Shown here piece by piece: positions 45,048 to 54,733 of a stretch of DNA of 64,000 nt (within the stretch, counting starts at the first letter, position 1; every line of letters begins with the position of its first letter). The DNA lies in contig NC_007775.1 in assembly GCF_000013205.1 (NCBI RefSeq), positions 1,422,501 to 1,486,500 of the forward strand, given 5' to 3'. Under the pieces are notes generated by a model. It was given only the letters and a program-made list of their open reading frames with translations, ran no database searches and was not told the DNA's origin. Both the position numbers and the translations under genes were made by a program. Origin of the DNA: Synechococcus sp. JA-3-3Ab (lineage in GTDB: Bacteria; Cyanobacteriota; Cyanobacteriia; Thermostichales; Thermostichaceae).

Positions 45048-46352
45048 TCAGCTAGCTTCCCCGAGCACGTTGACCAGCACTCTCGGCAGGCGGGCAGAAA
45101 GTCCGCACAGCAGTTCATAGGAAATGGTGCCCAACTGATCCGCCCAATCCTGGATTGAGAAACCCGCACTCGCCAGATGGGGGCCCAGCAGCTCCACCAC
45201 ATCACCCACCTGAATATCCGGCCTCTCGGTGACATCCCACATGCACTGATCCATCGTGATCGTGCCCACCTGCTGGATCAGGCTGCCGCGCACCCACCCC
45301 CGCAGCCAGCCGGAAAGCCGCCGTGGGATCCCGTCGGCATAGCCGATGGCCAGTGTGGCAATGCGACTGGGGCGAGAAGTGACGTAGCGATGGCCATAGC
45401 TGACGCCGGTGTGGGCGGGTACGGTTTGGATGTGGGTCAACCGCGCTTTGAGGCGCAGGATCGGCCGCAACCCCGGCACCTGCAGGTGCGGGGCAGGAGA
45501 CAAGCCGTAGAGGGCCAGCCCCAACCGCACGCGGGGATAGTGGAGATGGATTAGGGCGCCGGCGGAGTTATCCAGATGCAGGGGGGGCAGGGGATCCCCG
45601 GCCTGGCGGATCTGCTCCACCACCTGGGCGAAGCGGGCCTCTTGCTGGGCCATCACCGGAGAATCGGGCTCATCTGCCGTTGCGAAGTGGGAAAACAGGC
45701 TACAGCCTTCCAGCTCGGGGATCCGGCAGATCTGCCCCCACACGGCGGCGGCCTCTTGCCAGGGAATCCCCAGGCGGGTCATGCCCGTATCGACGTTGAC
45801 GTGGACAGGAACAGGCCGCCCGGCCCAACGGGCCACCTGGCGCATCACGGGGATCTGCTCGGCCCGGGTGAGGCTGACCTCCAGCCGCGCAGCCATGGCC
45901 TGCTGCAGCTCGGCCCAGGTATTCAAAGCCCCCAACACCAAAATCGGGGCCTGGAGGCCGGCCTGCCGCAGCTCGATCCCTTCTGCCAGGGTGGCCACAC
46001 ACAACCCCTTGGCACCGGCAGCGAGGGCTATGGGAGCCACCAAGCGAGCTCCATGGCCGTAGGCATTGGCCTTGACCACTGCCCAGATCTCAGTGTCTGG
46101 CGACAGGCGCGCCTGCAACAGACGCAGATTTTCTCGCAATTGGGCTGCGTCAATTTCCACCCATGCCCGGCTGGTCAGCAGCTCCAGCTCTGGGTTGAAA
46201 TCCGGCCAGAACCCCGTCTCGCCGACGGGATCCGCTCCCTGGGATCCCTGGCTCTGGGTCCACGAGGCGGACGCCGTGGCCAGGGGGCTATGCCCTGCCG
46301 TCGCCAGCGCAGAAGCGTCGTCCGGCGTGTGATCCACAGCTTCACCCCTCAC
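45048..46352 (-). CDS. alr: Alanine racemase
   Basis: A 434-aa PLP enzyme that makes D-alanine for peptidoglycan. The PLP lysine is K94 in AVVKANAYGHGARL; the catalytic Tyr is in HTGVSYGHRY. The fold-type III barrel and C-terminal beta domain are complete (LAIGYADGIPRRL; GTITMDQCMWDV). The N-terminal 55 residues precede the usual start, so translation may begin later than 46352. It follows sppA by 25 bp. Confidence 0.93.
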   Translation of the reverse strand: MRGEAVDHTPDDASALATAGHSPLATASASWTQSQGSQGADPVGETGFWPDFNPELELLTSRAWVEIDAAQLRENLRLLQARLSPDTEIWAVVKANAYGHGARLVAPIALAAGAKGLCVATLAEGIELRQAGLQAPILVLGALNTWAELQQAMAARLEVSLTRAEQIPVMRQVARWAGRPVPVHVNVDTGMTRLGIPWQEAAAVWGQICRIPELEGCSLFSHFATADEPDSPVMAQQEARFAQVVEQIRQAGDPLPPLHLDNSAGALIHLHYPRVRLGLALYGLSPAPHLQVPGLRPILRLKARLTHIQTVPAHTGVSYGHRYVTSRPSRIATLAIGYADGIPRRLSGWLRGWVRGSLIQQVGTITMDQCMWDVTERPDIQVGDVVELLGPHLASAGFSIQDWADQLGTISYELLCGLSARLPRVLVNVLGEAS

Positions 46353-46377
46353 ACCAAGCCTATGATCACTGTCAGGT

Positions 46378-47418
46378 TTAGCGCAAAGTCCACCCGGGCG
46401 CCATCCACAGCAGCGGCACTTCCGGGATCCCGGCCACCTCGTGGCTCCCCAACAGTCGAGCGGGCCAGAGATTTTGCCCTTGCGGAGGCAGTCCTTGGCT
46501 CAATAGTCGCTGCAGGGCGCGTTGGAAGGGATCTCTCGCCGTTGCTGGCGACAAAGAGGGATCCCCGGTCATGCGCCGCAGATCTTCCACGGCTTCGGCA
46601 TATCCTCCCAGGGCATCTACCAGGCCCAACTCCACAGCCTGCGCCCCGGTGAAGATGCGCCCATCGGCCAACTGGCGCACCCGCGCCTCATCCAAGCTTT
46701 GCCGTCGGGCGATCATCTCCGCATCCAGCACCTTTTCTGCCCCTTTGTCCGGCAAGCGCTGGCGTCCGCGGGCCACATCGCGAACGAACTGGTCGAGGGT
46801 ATCCTCCACCAACTCTTGCAGCAGACGTTGCTCTTGGGGGGTGGCAGCCCGGAAAGGGGAAAGAATGTCTTTGTACTCGCCGGTTTTGAAGGTCTGCGGC
46901 TCTATGCCGTAGTTGTCGAGCAGTTTGCCAAAGTTGAGGCCGCTGATGATCACCCCTATGCTGCCGGTCAGGGTGCCCGGGTTGGCGTAGATCTTGTCGG
47001 CAGCACTGGCTACATAGTAGCCGCCGCTGGCGGCAACGTCTTCCATGACGGCAATCACCGGCTTGCCGGCTTCCCGCAGAGCCGTGACGGCGCGGTAGAG
47101 CTCCTGGCTGGATCCCACAGCCCCGCCCGGGCTGTTGATGCGCAGCAATACAGCCTTGACGGCGCGATCCTCGACAGCTTCCCGCAACTGATCTAAGGGA
47201 GAGGTGGGCAAACCTACCAAAGTCGAGCCCCGTGGCCCTCCTATCGTTCCCTCGATGGTAACCACCTCAATGCGATTCGCCCCTCGAGGGGCCTCTAGCC
47301 CGACGCCACCCCGAACCGACTCTGCGGCAGGTCGTGTGCCGCCAATAACAGCCGCAATCAGGCAGACCACCAGCAAGGAAGCGGCCAAAAGGCGGTTAAG
47401 CTGAGATCCCTGTGTCAC
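46378..47418 (-). CDS. sppA: Signal peptide peptidase SppA (S49)
   Basis: A 346-aa membrane-anchored serine protease of the short, bacterial SppA type. An N-terminal membrane helix (LLAASLLVVCLIAAVIGG) is followed by INSPGGAVGSSQELY, the nucleophile S131 in AASGGYYVAS and the general base K183 in GEYKDILSPF. The C-terminal RIFTGAQAVELGLVDALGG is typical. It degrades signal peptides in the membrane. It is upstream of alr on the same strand. Confidence 0.93.
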   Translation of the reverse strand: MTQGSQLNRLLAASLLVVCLIAAVIGGTRPAAESVRGGVGLEAPRGANRIEVVTIEGTIGGPRGSTLVGLPTSPLDQLREAVEDRAVKAVLLRINSPGGAVGSSQELYRAVTALREAGKPVIAVMEDVAASGGYYVASAADKIYANPGTLTGSIGVIISGLNFGKLLDNYGIEPQTFKTGEYKDILSPFRAATPQEQRLLQELVEDTLDQFVRDVARGRQRLPDKGAEKVLDAEMIARRQSLDEARVRQLADGRIFTGAQAVELGLVDALGGYAEAVEDLRRMTGDPSLSPATARDPFQRALQRLLSQGLPPQGQNLWPARLLGSHEVAGIPEVPLLWMAPGWTLR

Positions 47419-47531
47419 AAGCCCCCCAATGTCGCTGACTCCGTTCTATCACCCGGCAAGCTCCTGCAACAGAGGGCAGGAGCCAGGTGGATCCAATCTC
47501 CACTTTTGCAAGTGGACGCTCCAACCCAACT

Positions 47532-47560
47532 CTTGACAAGGATCTCCCGTCTATTTAGGA
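47532..47560 (+). promoter_or_regulatory. Sigma70-type promoter upstream of tRNA-Ala
   Basis: A perfect TTGACA at 47532-47537, a 17-bp spacer and TAGGAT at 47555-47560. Transcription would start near 47567, about 100 nt before the tRNA. Confidence 0.7.
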
Positions 47561-47666
47561 TAGATTCCCGTACTTTTCACCGCCAAAGCAGCTTCTACAG
47601 GCTAAAATTGTAGTCTGGAGCGGGCATAAATCAATTGCCCAGGCTCTTGCCGGAAGGCTGCATCTT

Positions 47667-47739
47667 GGGGCTTTAGCTCAGTTGGTAGAGCACTTCAATG
47701 GCATTGAAGGGGTCAGCGGTTCGAGTCCGCTAAGCTCCA
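47667..47739 (+). tRNA. tRNA-Ala (anticodon GGC)
   Basis: A complete 73-nt cloverleaf. The acceptor stem is GGGGCUU/AAGCUCC with the alanine G3:U70 pair. The D arm is GCUC...GAGC; the anticodon stem CUUCA/UGAAG with loop AUGGCAU gives GGC; the T arm is AGCGG-UUCGAGU-CCGCU. CCA is not encoded. Confidence 0.95.
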
Positions 47740-47863
47740 TTGGCCTGATAGCATCCGAGGCCCAGCAAATGGTCACTCCTTCCCTCCGACCGGAGGAGAC
47801 GGCTTCGGCCATGGGATCCCCGCCTTGCGGGAGGTATCTGAGCCGCCGTGAGGCAACCCGGCC

Positions 47864-47934
47864 ATGGTCGCCCCCCTTTCCCCGTATACGGGGGGAAGGG
47901 GGTACGGAGCGGGGCTCCTGCGGCTTCTAGCTGA
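47864..47934. repeat. GTATAC-centred repeat, copy 2
   Basis: CCCCGTATACGGGG, a G-rich run, then GGGGCTCCTGCGGCTTCTAG. The order matches copy 1 at 44764-44836. Confidence 0.7.
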
Positions 47935-48314
47935 CGCTGCCTCAATCCCTTGCAGATCTGCGCCGATCCCTGGGCGAAGGGCCCCTGCCATTGGACAAAG
48001 ATGCTCTAAAACGCCGCCTAGGGTGCAACTAAATAAAAAATGGTGCAAACTATTGGTGGTGGCAGGCTGGAGGGATCCCGGGCAGCGATAGTGTGTAGTG
48101 CGGGTGAAGCAAGGGGGGCAATCGTAGCAAGCTCTCAAGGCAACCCCAGGCCGCAGCTGACCTCTGGGGGGAAGGGAGACGTCTTCTGGCGAAAAAACGG
48201 CCAAACAGAGGTTCCGCTGCCAGCTCAACTCCCTGATGAGGAGCCCCCAAGACAAGAAGGGCGGCCAACAGGCCTCGGAATCGGAAAGAAACCTTACAAG
48301 ATCCCTCCCCTGGC

Positions 48315-48343
48315 TTGAACCCACCGGAAAACTTCTCTATACT
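48315..48343 (+). promoter_or_regulatory. Sigma70-type promoter of the coiled-coil/priA unit
   Basis: TTGAAC at 48315-48320, a 17-bp spacer and TATACT at 48338-48343, 50 bp before the ATG at 48393. Confidence 0.7.
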
Positions 48344-48392
48344 GCAGGGAACTTTATCCTGTACCTCCCCTTCTTCATCTTCGCTTTAACCT

Positions 48393-49910
48393 ATGCGTGC
48401 TCCCTCCTCAGGCGACTCGGATCCCACCTTTCCCGAAGCTCAAGCCGGCCAGTCGGCCAAGGACTCCGTCCCGCTTACGCGAACGGAATCGGATCCCAAT
48501 CCAGAGCGGCATTCGGCCCTGAGGCAGCGGCAGCAGTTGGAGGCTCGGCTACTCGAAGCCGAAGCGGAGCTGCAGGAGCGGCGTGCCCTTCAGGAAAAGC
48601 TACAAGCTGAAGTAGAGGCGCTGCACAGTCAACTGGCCGAGAGGGAACTGCAGTCTCGCAAGCAGCAACAGCAGATAGAGCTCTTGCAATTGAAAGCCCA
48701 AACGCCTGCAGACGCTGCTTGGGAAGCCGAATGCCGAGCCCTGCGCCAGAAGGTGGCCGAGCAAGAAAAGGCGCTGCAGGAGCGGGAACATGCCCTGCGC
48801 CAGTTGCAACAGACTTTGGCAGAGCAAAAAGTTCAGCTCTCGGAGCAGGAAGCTCAGCTGGCGGCGCGGCAACGCCTCAACGAGCGGCAGCGCCAAGATA
48901 TCGAAGCCCTACAGGAGCAGATCGAGCAGCTACGGCTGGCCCATGCTCAGGAGCGCCGTCAGTGGGAACACCGTCAGCAGGAGCTACAGGCTTCTCTGGT
49001 GGAAGCTCAAGACCTGGCGGAAAAACGGGTGGAGATGTTGCAGCGTTTCAAGGCAGAGCTTTCGTTGGCCCGCACCCAAATTGCAGAAACTCAGGCGGAG
49101 CTGAACAGCCTGCGGGCTCTGTACAACGACCAACGGGCAGCCTGGCAAGAACAGCGGGAACATCTCGAGGCGCGTCTGGCGGGCTATGCCGAGACAGAGG
49201 CGGAAGCGGAGCAGCGCTGGCAGGAACAACGGCAGGAATTGGAAGCGGCGCTGGCCGATGCCCAGGCGCAACTGGCCGCTTTGCAAGCTCAGCAAGAGCA
49301 ATGGCGTCAGGACTCCCGGGAGCAGCAACAGCAGTGGCAAGCCCAGGTCGAAGCGCTGCAAGCTGCCCTCGCCCAAGCGCAGGCGGAAATTGCCCATTGG
49401 CAGCAGGAGCACCGCCGTCTGGAGGAACGGTACGCCCAGGCCCAGCAGCGCCTCGGCGATCTGGAGCAGCGGCTCCAAGCAGCTCTGGCCCAGCTTGCCG
49501 ACCAACCCACCTGGCAATCGCAATTGCGCTCTGCCCAGATCGCCGTCACCCATCTGCAGGAGCAAACAGAGGCCTTGGAGGGGCAGGTGAGGGCCCTGCA
49601 GGCGGAACGCGCCGCCCTCGCCGAAGAAAACCGCTCCCTGAGAGAGAAGTACGAGCAGCAGCAGATGCACCTGCTCAGCCTGAAGACGGCTTTGGAGCGC
49701 AAGGGAATAGACATCCCGCCTCGCGCTGGTGCAGCGGCTCCCAATGCTGCCGACACGCCAACACGGTCTGAGTCTCTCGCTTCGCTCCAGGCCGCCAAGC
49801 CCAAGTCTGCCCTATGGACTCCGTCCCGCTTACGCGAACAGTCCCGGCCTTTGCTGGCTCGCCCTGATAAGCGGGCAGTGGATCTGCCGCGGTTCTTGCC
49901 CCGACCGTGA
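48393..49910 (+). CDS. Long coiled-coil protein upstream of priA
   Basis: A 505-aa hydrophilic protein. Residues about 45-435 are an almost unbroken Gln/Glu/Arg/Leu-rich coiled coil. The C-terminus has LLSLKTALERKGIDIPPRAG, resembling the end of cyanobacterial proteins annotated Npun_F5560 family (from memory, moderate confidence). Two 24-bp dispersed repeats lie in the frame and encode KDSVPLTRTE (near residue 25) and WTPSRLRE (near residue 477), outside the coiled coil. The stop overlaps the GTG of priA (GTGA). Confidence 0.75.
   Translation: MRAPSSGDSDPTFPEAQAGQSAKDSVPLTRTESDPNPERHSALRQRQQLEARLLEAEAELQERRALQEKLQAEVEALHSQLAERELQSRKQQQQIELLQLKAQTPADAAWEAECRALRQKVAEQEKALQEREHALRQLQQTLAEQKVQLSEQEAQLAARQRLNERQRQDIEALQEQIEQLRLAHAQERRQWEHRQQELQASLVEAQDLAEKRVEMLQRFKAELSLARTQIAETQAELNSLRALYNDQRAAWQEQREHLEARLAGYAETEAEAEQRWQEQRQELEAALADAQAQLAALQAQQEQWRQDSREQQQQWQAQVEALQAALAQAQAEIAHWQQEHRRLEERYAQAQQRLGDLEQRLQAALAQLADQPTWQSQLRSAQIAVTHLQEQTEALEGQVRALQAERAALAEENRSLREKYEQQQMHLLSLKTALERKGIDIPPRAGAAAPNAADTPTRSESLASLQAAKPKSALWTPSRLREQSRPLLARPDKRAVDLPRFLPRP
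48461..48484 (+). repeat. 24-bp dispersed repeat (copy c), in coding sequence
   Basis: GGACTCCGTCCCGCTTACGC followed by GAAC, within codons 23-31 of the coiled-coil gene. Confidence 0.8.
49816..49839 (+). repeat. 24-bp dispersed repeat (copy d), in coding sequence
   Basis: Identical to copy c over the 24 bases but read in another frame, giving TPSRLRE. Confidence 0.8.
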
Positions 49911-52345
49911 GGGATCCGGTGGCGCAGCCTGCTCCTCCCCGCTGGCTGGAGGTGTGGGTGGATCATCCCCACTTGGGGGGCTGCTTCACCTACCGCGTGC
50001 CAGAGGGATGGGAGCCAGAAGCGGGCGATCTCCTCAGCGTTCCCTTTGGCCAACAGGTGGCAGGGGCGGTGGCTCTGGGCTGGCGCTCGGAGTTGCCGAC
50101 AGGAGTAGATCCCCAGTCGGTGCGAGAGATTGAAGCGGTGGTGGCCAAAGGGATCCTGCCCAAGGATTTCTGGCCTCTGCTGCAGCGGGTAGCCAACTAC
50201 TACCTCACCCCCCTAGCCCAGGTGGTGCGCACCGTTTTGCCGCCGGGCTTGCTGAGCCGCTCCCAGCGGCGGATCCGCCTGGTTGGATCCCCGCCAGGGG
50301 AATGTTCGCCGGCTGCCCAGGCTTTGCTGCGGCTGCTGCGGGAGAAGGGAGGGGAGCTGTCTTGGCGTTACCTCCAGCAGCAGGTGCCTGGCGCCGAGGT
50401 CGCTCTGCGGGAGCTGCAGCGGCGGGGTTGGGTGGAAAGCTTCTGGCAGGAGCAGCAGGGGGGCAGGGTGAAAACCCAACAGGCGGCCACCTTGGTGGAG
50501 GACTCGCTGGAGGGGCTGAGCTTGCCCCAGCAGAAAGCGCTGCAGATCCTCAAGCAAAAGGGGGGGGAGCTGCTGCTGGTCGAGTGGGAGCGCCTGGCGG
50601 GGGTGAGCCGGTCAGTGCTGCAGAGCCTAGCCCGCAAAGGCCGGGTGCACCTCTACGAGCGACCCTTGCTGCGGCTGGGAGAGGCCGAGCGGCCTGTGGA
50701 GAAAGATTTGCCCAAGCCTCTGACGCCAGCCCAGGCCGAGGCAGTGGCGGCCATCCAGCAAGCCCTGGGGCGAAACCAACGCTTTCTGCTGCATGGGGTC
50801 ACCGGCTCCGGCAAGACAGAGGTGTACCTGCAAGTCATTGCCCAGGTGCTGCAGCAGGGGCGGTCAGCCTTGGTGCTGGTGCCGGAGATCGGCCTTACCC
50901 CGCAACTGACGGATCGCTTTCGGGCGCGGCTGGGATCCCGCGTGTGGACCTACCACAGCGGCCTCTCAGCCGGCGAGCGCTACGACCTCTGGCGGCAGAT
51001 GTTGGTTGCTGTCCCCCAGGTGGTGATCGGCACCCGCTCGGCGGTGTTTGCCCCCTTGGCCAACCTGGGCCTCATCGTTCTGGACGAGGAGCACGACGAC
51101 AGCTTCAAGCAGGATCAGCCCCAGCCCTGCTACCACGCCCGTCAGGTGGCGGAGTGGCGGGCTGAGCTAGCCAACTGTCCCCTAGTTCTGGGCAGCGCCA
51201 CACCGGCAGTGGAAACCTATGCGGTCCACCTGCAGGATCCGCAGCGCTGGGTTCGTCTCCCTTTGCCGCAGCGCATCCCCCAGGCGGGGATCCCGGCCAC
51301 CCTGCCCCGGCTGGAGCTGGTGGACATGCGCCAGGAGCTGCAGGCGGGCAACCGCAGCATTCTCAGCCGCCGCCTGCATCAAGCTTTGCACGAGACTTTG
51401 AAGAGGGGGGAACAGGCCATCCTCTTTGTCCCCCGGCGGGGGCACAGTACCTTTGTCTTGTGCCGCAGTTGCGGCTTTGTCCTCACCTGCGCCCACTGCG
51501 ACGTCTCCCTTACCTTTCACCTGGAGGGCGGGCAGGAGCTGCGCTGCCACTACTGCGGCGCCCGCCAACCCCACCCCCAGCACTGTCCTGCCTGCGGCTC
51601 GCCCTACCTCAAGCACTTCGGCACCGGCACCCAGAAGGTGGTGGAGGTGCTGCAGCAGCACTGGCCGCAGGTGGCGATTTTGCGCTACGACAGCGACGCC
51701 ACCCGCCGTAAGGGATCCCACCGGGATTTGCTGGAGCAGTTTCGCAGCGGCAAGGCCCAGGTGCTGGTGGGCACCCAGATGCTCACCAAAGGGCTGGACA
51801 TCCCCCAGGTGACGCTGGTGGGGGTGGTAGCCGCCGACGGGCTGCTGCACCAGCCTGACTACCGCGCTGGCGAGCGCACCTTTCAACTGCTGACCCAGGT
51901 GGCGGGCCGGGCAGGCCGCGGATCCTTGCCAGGCCAGGCCATTATCCAGACCTATTTGCCAGAGCACCCCATCTTGCAAGCGGTGCTGGCCCACAACTAC
52001 GAGGGCTTTGTCCAGGCCGAGCTGCGCCAACGCCAAGAGGGGGGCTACCCTCCCTACCGGGCGTTGATTTTAATTCGCCTGAGCAGCAGCCGCCTGGAGG
52101 CGTTAGAGCGCTACTGCAGCCGCCTAGCTGAGGGCCTGCAAGGGATCCCGGCGGAGGTGTTGGGGCCAGGACCGGCCCGAGTGGAGCGGGTTGCCGGCCG
52201 CTACCGCTGGCAGATCCTCCTCAAACAGCTTCCCGATCAGCCCTGGGATCGCGCCCAGATCGATACCCACCTGCGCCGCGCCCTTGGACATATTCCCCAG
52301 GGGATTCGCGTCAGCCTCGATGTGGATCCGCTGCGGATCCTCTAG
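49907..52345 (+). CDS. priA: Primosomal protein N' (PriA helicase)
   Basis: An 812-aa superfamily 2 helicase that reloads the replisome at stalled forks. The Walker A motif is HGVTGSGKTEVYL, the DEAH-type box DEEHDDSFKQD, and the zinc-binding insertion contains CRSCGFVLTCAHCD and CHYCGARQPHPQHCPACGS. The N-terminal DNA-binding domain (about 1-200) precedes the helicase core. The GTG start overlaps the upstream stop by 4 bp, so translation is coupled. Confidence 0.95.
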   Translation: MRDPVAQPAPPRWLEVWVDHPHLGGCFTYRVPEGWEPEAGDLLSVPFGQQVAGAVALGWRSELPTGVDPQSVREIEAVVAKGILPKDFWPLLQRVANYYLTPLAQVVRTVLPPGLLSRSQRRIRLVGSPPGECSPAAQALLRLLREKGGELSWRYLQQQVPGAEVALRELQRRGWVESFWQEQQGGRVKTQQAATLVEDSLEGLSLPQQKALQILKQKGGELLLVEWERLAGVSRSVLQSLARKGRVHLYERPLLRLGEAERPVEKDLPKPLTPAQAEAVAAIQQALGRNQRFLLHGVTGSGKTEVYLQVIAQVLQQGRSALVLVPEIGLTPQLTDRFRARLGSRVWTYHSGLSAGERYDLWRQMLVAVPQVVIGTRSAVFAPLANLGLIVLDEEHDDSFKQDQPQPCYHARQVAEWRAELANCPLVLGSATPAVETYAVHLQDPQRWVRLPLPQRIPQAGIPATLPRLELVDMRQELQAGNRSILSRRLHQALHETLKRGEQAILFVPRRGHSTFVLCRSCGFVLTCAHCDVSLTFHLEGGQELRCHYCGARQPHPQHCPACGSPYLKHFGTGTQKVVEVLQQHWPQVAILRYDSDATRRKGSHRDLLEQFRSGKAQVLVGTQMLTKGLDIPQVTLVGVVAADGLLHQPDYRAGERTFQLLTQVAGRAGRGSLPGQAIIQTYLPEHPILQAVLAHNYEGFVQAELRQRQEGGYPPYRALILIRLSSSRLEALERYCSRLAEGLQGIPAEVLGPGPARVERVAGRYRWQILLKQLPDQPWDRAQIDTHLRRALGHIPQGIRVSLDVDPLRIL

Positions 52346-52504
52346 GGGCGGCAGTTTTGCCGCAGCTTGGCGTTGGATGGCCCCAACCTGTTTTATAGTC
52401 GTTTAAGCTTCGTTTAAGCTCAGGGATCCCCCACGGGCTCAAAGGCCGGCGCTAGGCGGGATCCCGTCAAGCTGCCAGCGTCAATCCTGGGAGGAGAAGG
52501 ATTT

Positions 52505-53611
52505 GTGGCCTATCGTGTAACGTTGATCCCCGGCGATGGCATTGGCCCGGAAGTAACCAGGGCAATGACCACAGTCCTGGAGGCCAGCGGGGTGGACTTG
52601 GAGTGGATCCGAGTAGAAGCAGGGGTAGAGGTGATTGAGAAATACGGCACGCCTTTGCCACCGCAGGTGTTGGAGTCCATCCGGGAAACCAGAGTGGCCA
52701 TCAAAGGGCCCATCGGCACCCCTGTAGGCACGGGCTTTCGCTCAGTCAATGTAGCCATCCGCAAAGAGCTGGATCTCTACGCCAACCTGCGCCCGGCCAA
52801 GTCCCTCCCCGGCATCAAAAGCCCCTTTCAAGACATTGACCTGGTGGTGGTGCGGGAAAACACCGAGGATCTCTACGCCGGGATCGAGTTCGAGCGAGGC
52901 ACCCCCGAAGCAGCCCACGCTCGCGAAGAGATGATGCGTCTTTCTGGCAAGTTCATCCGCGAGGGATCTGCCATTGGCATCAAACCCATTTCGGAGTTTG
53001 GCAGCCGTCGCATTGTCAAGTTTGCCTTCGAATACGCCCGCCAGAATGGCCGCAAAAAGGTAACGGCCGTTCACAAAGCCAACATCATGAAGTTTACCGA
53101 CGGCCTGTTTTTGCAGGTGGCACGGGAGGTGGCCCAGGAGTACCCCGACATCGAGTTTGAAGATCTCATTGTCGACAACATGTGCCTGCAACTGATGCAA
53201 AAGCCCCAGCTCTACGATGTGCTGGTGCTCACCAATCTTTATGGGGATATTATCTCCGACCTGTGCGCCGGGATGATCGGCGGGCTGGGGGTGGCGCCAG
53301 GGGCCAACATCGGCGATGGCATTGCGGTTTTTGAGGCTATCCACGGCTCAGCGCCCAAGTATGCCGGCCAAAATAAGGTCAACCCCTCTGCCCTCATCCT
53401 CTCCGGGGCCATGATGTTGCGCTACCTGGGCGAGCGGGAAGCCGCCGCGAGGGTAGAAGCGGCAGTGCAGTCGGTCATTGCCGAAGGCAAATACGTCACC
53501 TATGACCTGGCGCAAGGGGAGCCTGTGGGCACCCAGGAGATGGCCGAGGCCATCGCCGCCCGCGTCCAGGAGATGGCTCCTCCCCAGGATCCTATTCCCA
53601 TCGAGTCCTAG
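52505..53611 (+). CDS. Isocitrate dehydrogenase, short form
   Basis: A 368-aa beta-decarboxylating dehydrogenase. The N-terminus [44 protein letters not shown] and [14 protein letters not shown] identify the isocitrate/isopropylmalate dehydrogenase family. The length is that of NAD-type enzymes, but [15 protein letters not shown] has the Lys-Tyr pair, and KYVTYDL the Tyr, that bind the 2'-phosphate of NADP in E. coli Icd (K344, Y345, Y391); R395 is Gln. NADP specificity is therefore likely but unproven. It starts at GTG, 6 bp after GGGAGGAGAAGG. Confidence 0.85.
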   Translation: MAYRVTLIPGDGIGPEVTRAMTTVLEASGVDLEWIRVEAGVEVIEKYGTPLPPQVLESIRETRVAIKGPIGTPVGTGFRSVNVAIRKELDLYANLRPAKSLPGIKSPFQDIDLVVVRENTEDLYAGIEFERGTPEAAHAREEMMRLSGKFIREGSAIGIKPISEFGSRRIVKFAFEYARQNGRKKVTAVHKANIMKFTDGLFLQVAREVAQEYPDIEFEDLIVDNMCLQLMQKPQLYDVLVLTNLYGDIISDLCAGMIGGLGVAPGANIGDGIAVFEAIHGSAPKYAGQNKVNPSALILSGAMMLRYLGEREAAARVEAAVQSVIAEGKYVTYDLAQGEPVGTQEMAEAIAARVQEMAPPQDPIPIES

Positions 53612-53642
53612 ATCCCTGCTTCCCTCGGGAGAGGGTGAGGGC

Positions 53643-54569
53643 TCAGTAACCTAGAACCGGATCCACCACCCCCAGCAAGGGTTCTCCCAGCCGAAAGCGG
53701 CTCACATTTTCCCGCACCCGCTCGGAGAGGGCAGGGACAATCATGGCGTCGGTGATGGCCGTGTGGGGGGTAATTAGGCAATTGGGCAAGCGCCAGAGGG
53801 GATGTCCATCGGGCAGCGGTTCTGGATCCGTAACATCCAGGGCGGCACCCCGGATGATCCCCTCCTGCAAGGCGGCCACCAGGTCAGGGGTGACGATATG
53901 TTTGCCGCGCGCCACATTGACCAACCAACAGCCGGATCCCATCTGCTCCAGCTCTGGCCAGGCGATGATCCCCTCTGTCTCGGGGGTGAGGGCCAAGGCC
54001 AGGATCACCACATCCGCTCCTGCCAGCACTGCCTGCCGCTCCGCCAACGTCACCACCCGGCTGGCTCCCGGCAAGGGATCCGCCCTGCGCCGCACCACCT
54101 CAACGGAACACTGGAAGGGCTGCAACAAGCGGATCAGGGCCTGGGCAATGCCCCCCGCCCCGAAGATGACCACGCGGCTGCCCCAGAGGCTGGTGCCGGA
54201 TCCCGGCTGCCAAGTCTGGGCCAGAGCGCGGTGCTTGAGATCCCGCAGGCCGGCCAAGGTGAGGGCCAGGGCATGCTCGGCCACCGCTTGGGCATAGACC
54301 CCCTTGCCGCAGGTCCACACATAGGCGGGATCCAGGATCCCTGCCTGGGCAAAAGGCTCCACGCCCGCCCAGGGCAACTGCACCCAGCGGATCCCCTTTC
54401 CTTCGGCAAGACACTGCTTGAGCTTGGGCACGTCAAAGGCATCGGCCCACACCAGAGCCTCCGCTTCCGCCAGCGGCACCAGTTCGCCACCCCCCGCCAG
54501 GACTGCCTCTTTTAACCAGGGTCGGAGGTGGTCGGGTTCGACGGCTATGCGTCTGCCTTGGATGCCCAT
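53643..54569 (-). CDS. D-isomer-specific 2-hydroxyacid dehydrogenase family protein
   Basis: A 308-aa NAD(P)-dependent dehydrogenase. The dinucleotide motif is VVIFGAGGIAQALIRLL at about residue 130. The catalytic Arg is in VNVARGKHIVTP and the His in ITPHTAIT; the Glu is in DPEPLPDGHPLW. The closest type is the ghrA/glyoxylate-hydroxypyruvate reductase group, but the substrate cannot be assigned. It converges on isocitrate dehydrogenase. Confidence 0.85.
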   Translation of the reverse strand: MGIQGRRIAVEPDHLRPWLKEAVLAGGGELVPLAEAEALVWADAFDVPKLKQCLAEGKGIRWVQLPWAGVEPFAQAGILDPAYVWTCGKGVYAQAVAEHALALTLAGLRDLKHRALAQTWQPGSGTSLWGSRVVIFGAGGIAQALIRLLQPFQCSVEVVRRRADPLPGASRVVTLAERQAVLAGADVVILALALTPETEGIIAWPELEQMGSGCWLVNVARGKHIVTPDLVAALQEGIIRGAALDVTDPEPLPDGHPLWRLPNCLITPHTAITDAMIVPALSERVRENVSRFRLGEPLLGVVDPVLGY

Positions 54570-54733
54570 CAGAGCTCTCGAAGATGACTTCCCCTTTGCC
54601 AGGATATCGCTGGCAGAAGGGGGTGGGAAAAGCCTCAGAACTGTTAAGGGATCCCAAAGGGAGGATGGGAAGGGATGCCGGAATCGCTAGGTTAGGAGCT
54701 GTAGCCTCTGCCTCTTCTTCTCGTCTTCAGCCC

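Larger units (their letters stand above)
47740..48392. other. Gene-free stretch before the coiled-coil gene
   Basis: No credible CDS is present in 653 bp. It holds the second copy of the GTATAC-centred repeat (47864-47934) and the promoter of the next gene at 48315-48343; the remainder shows no recognisable feature. Confidence 0.5.
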
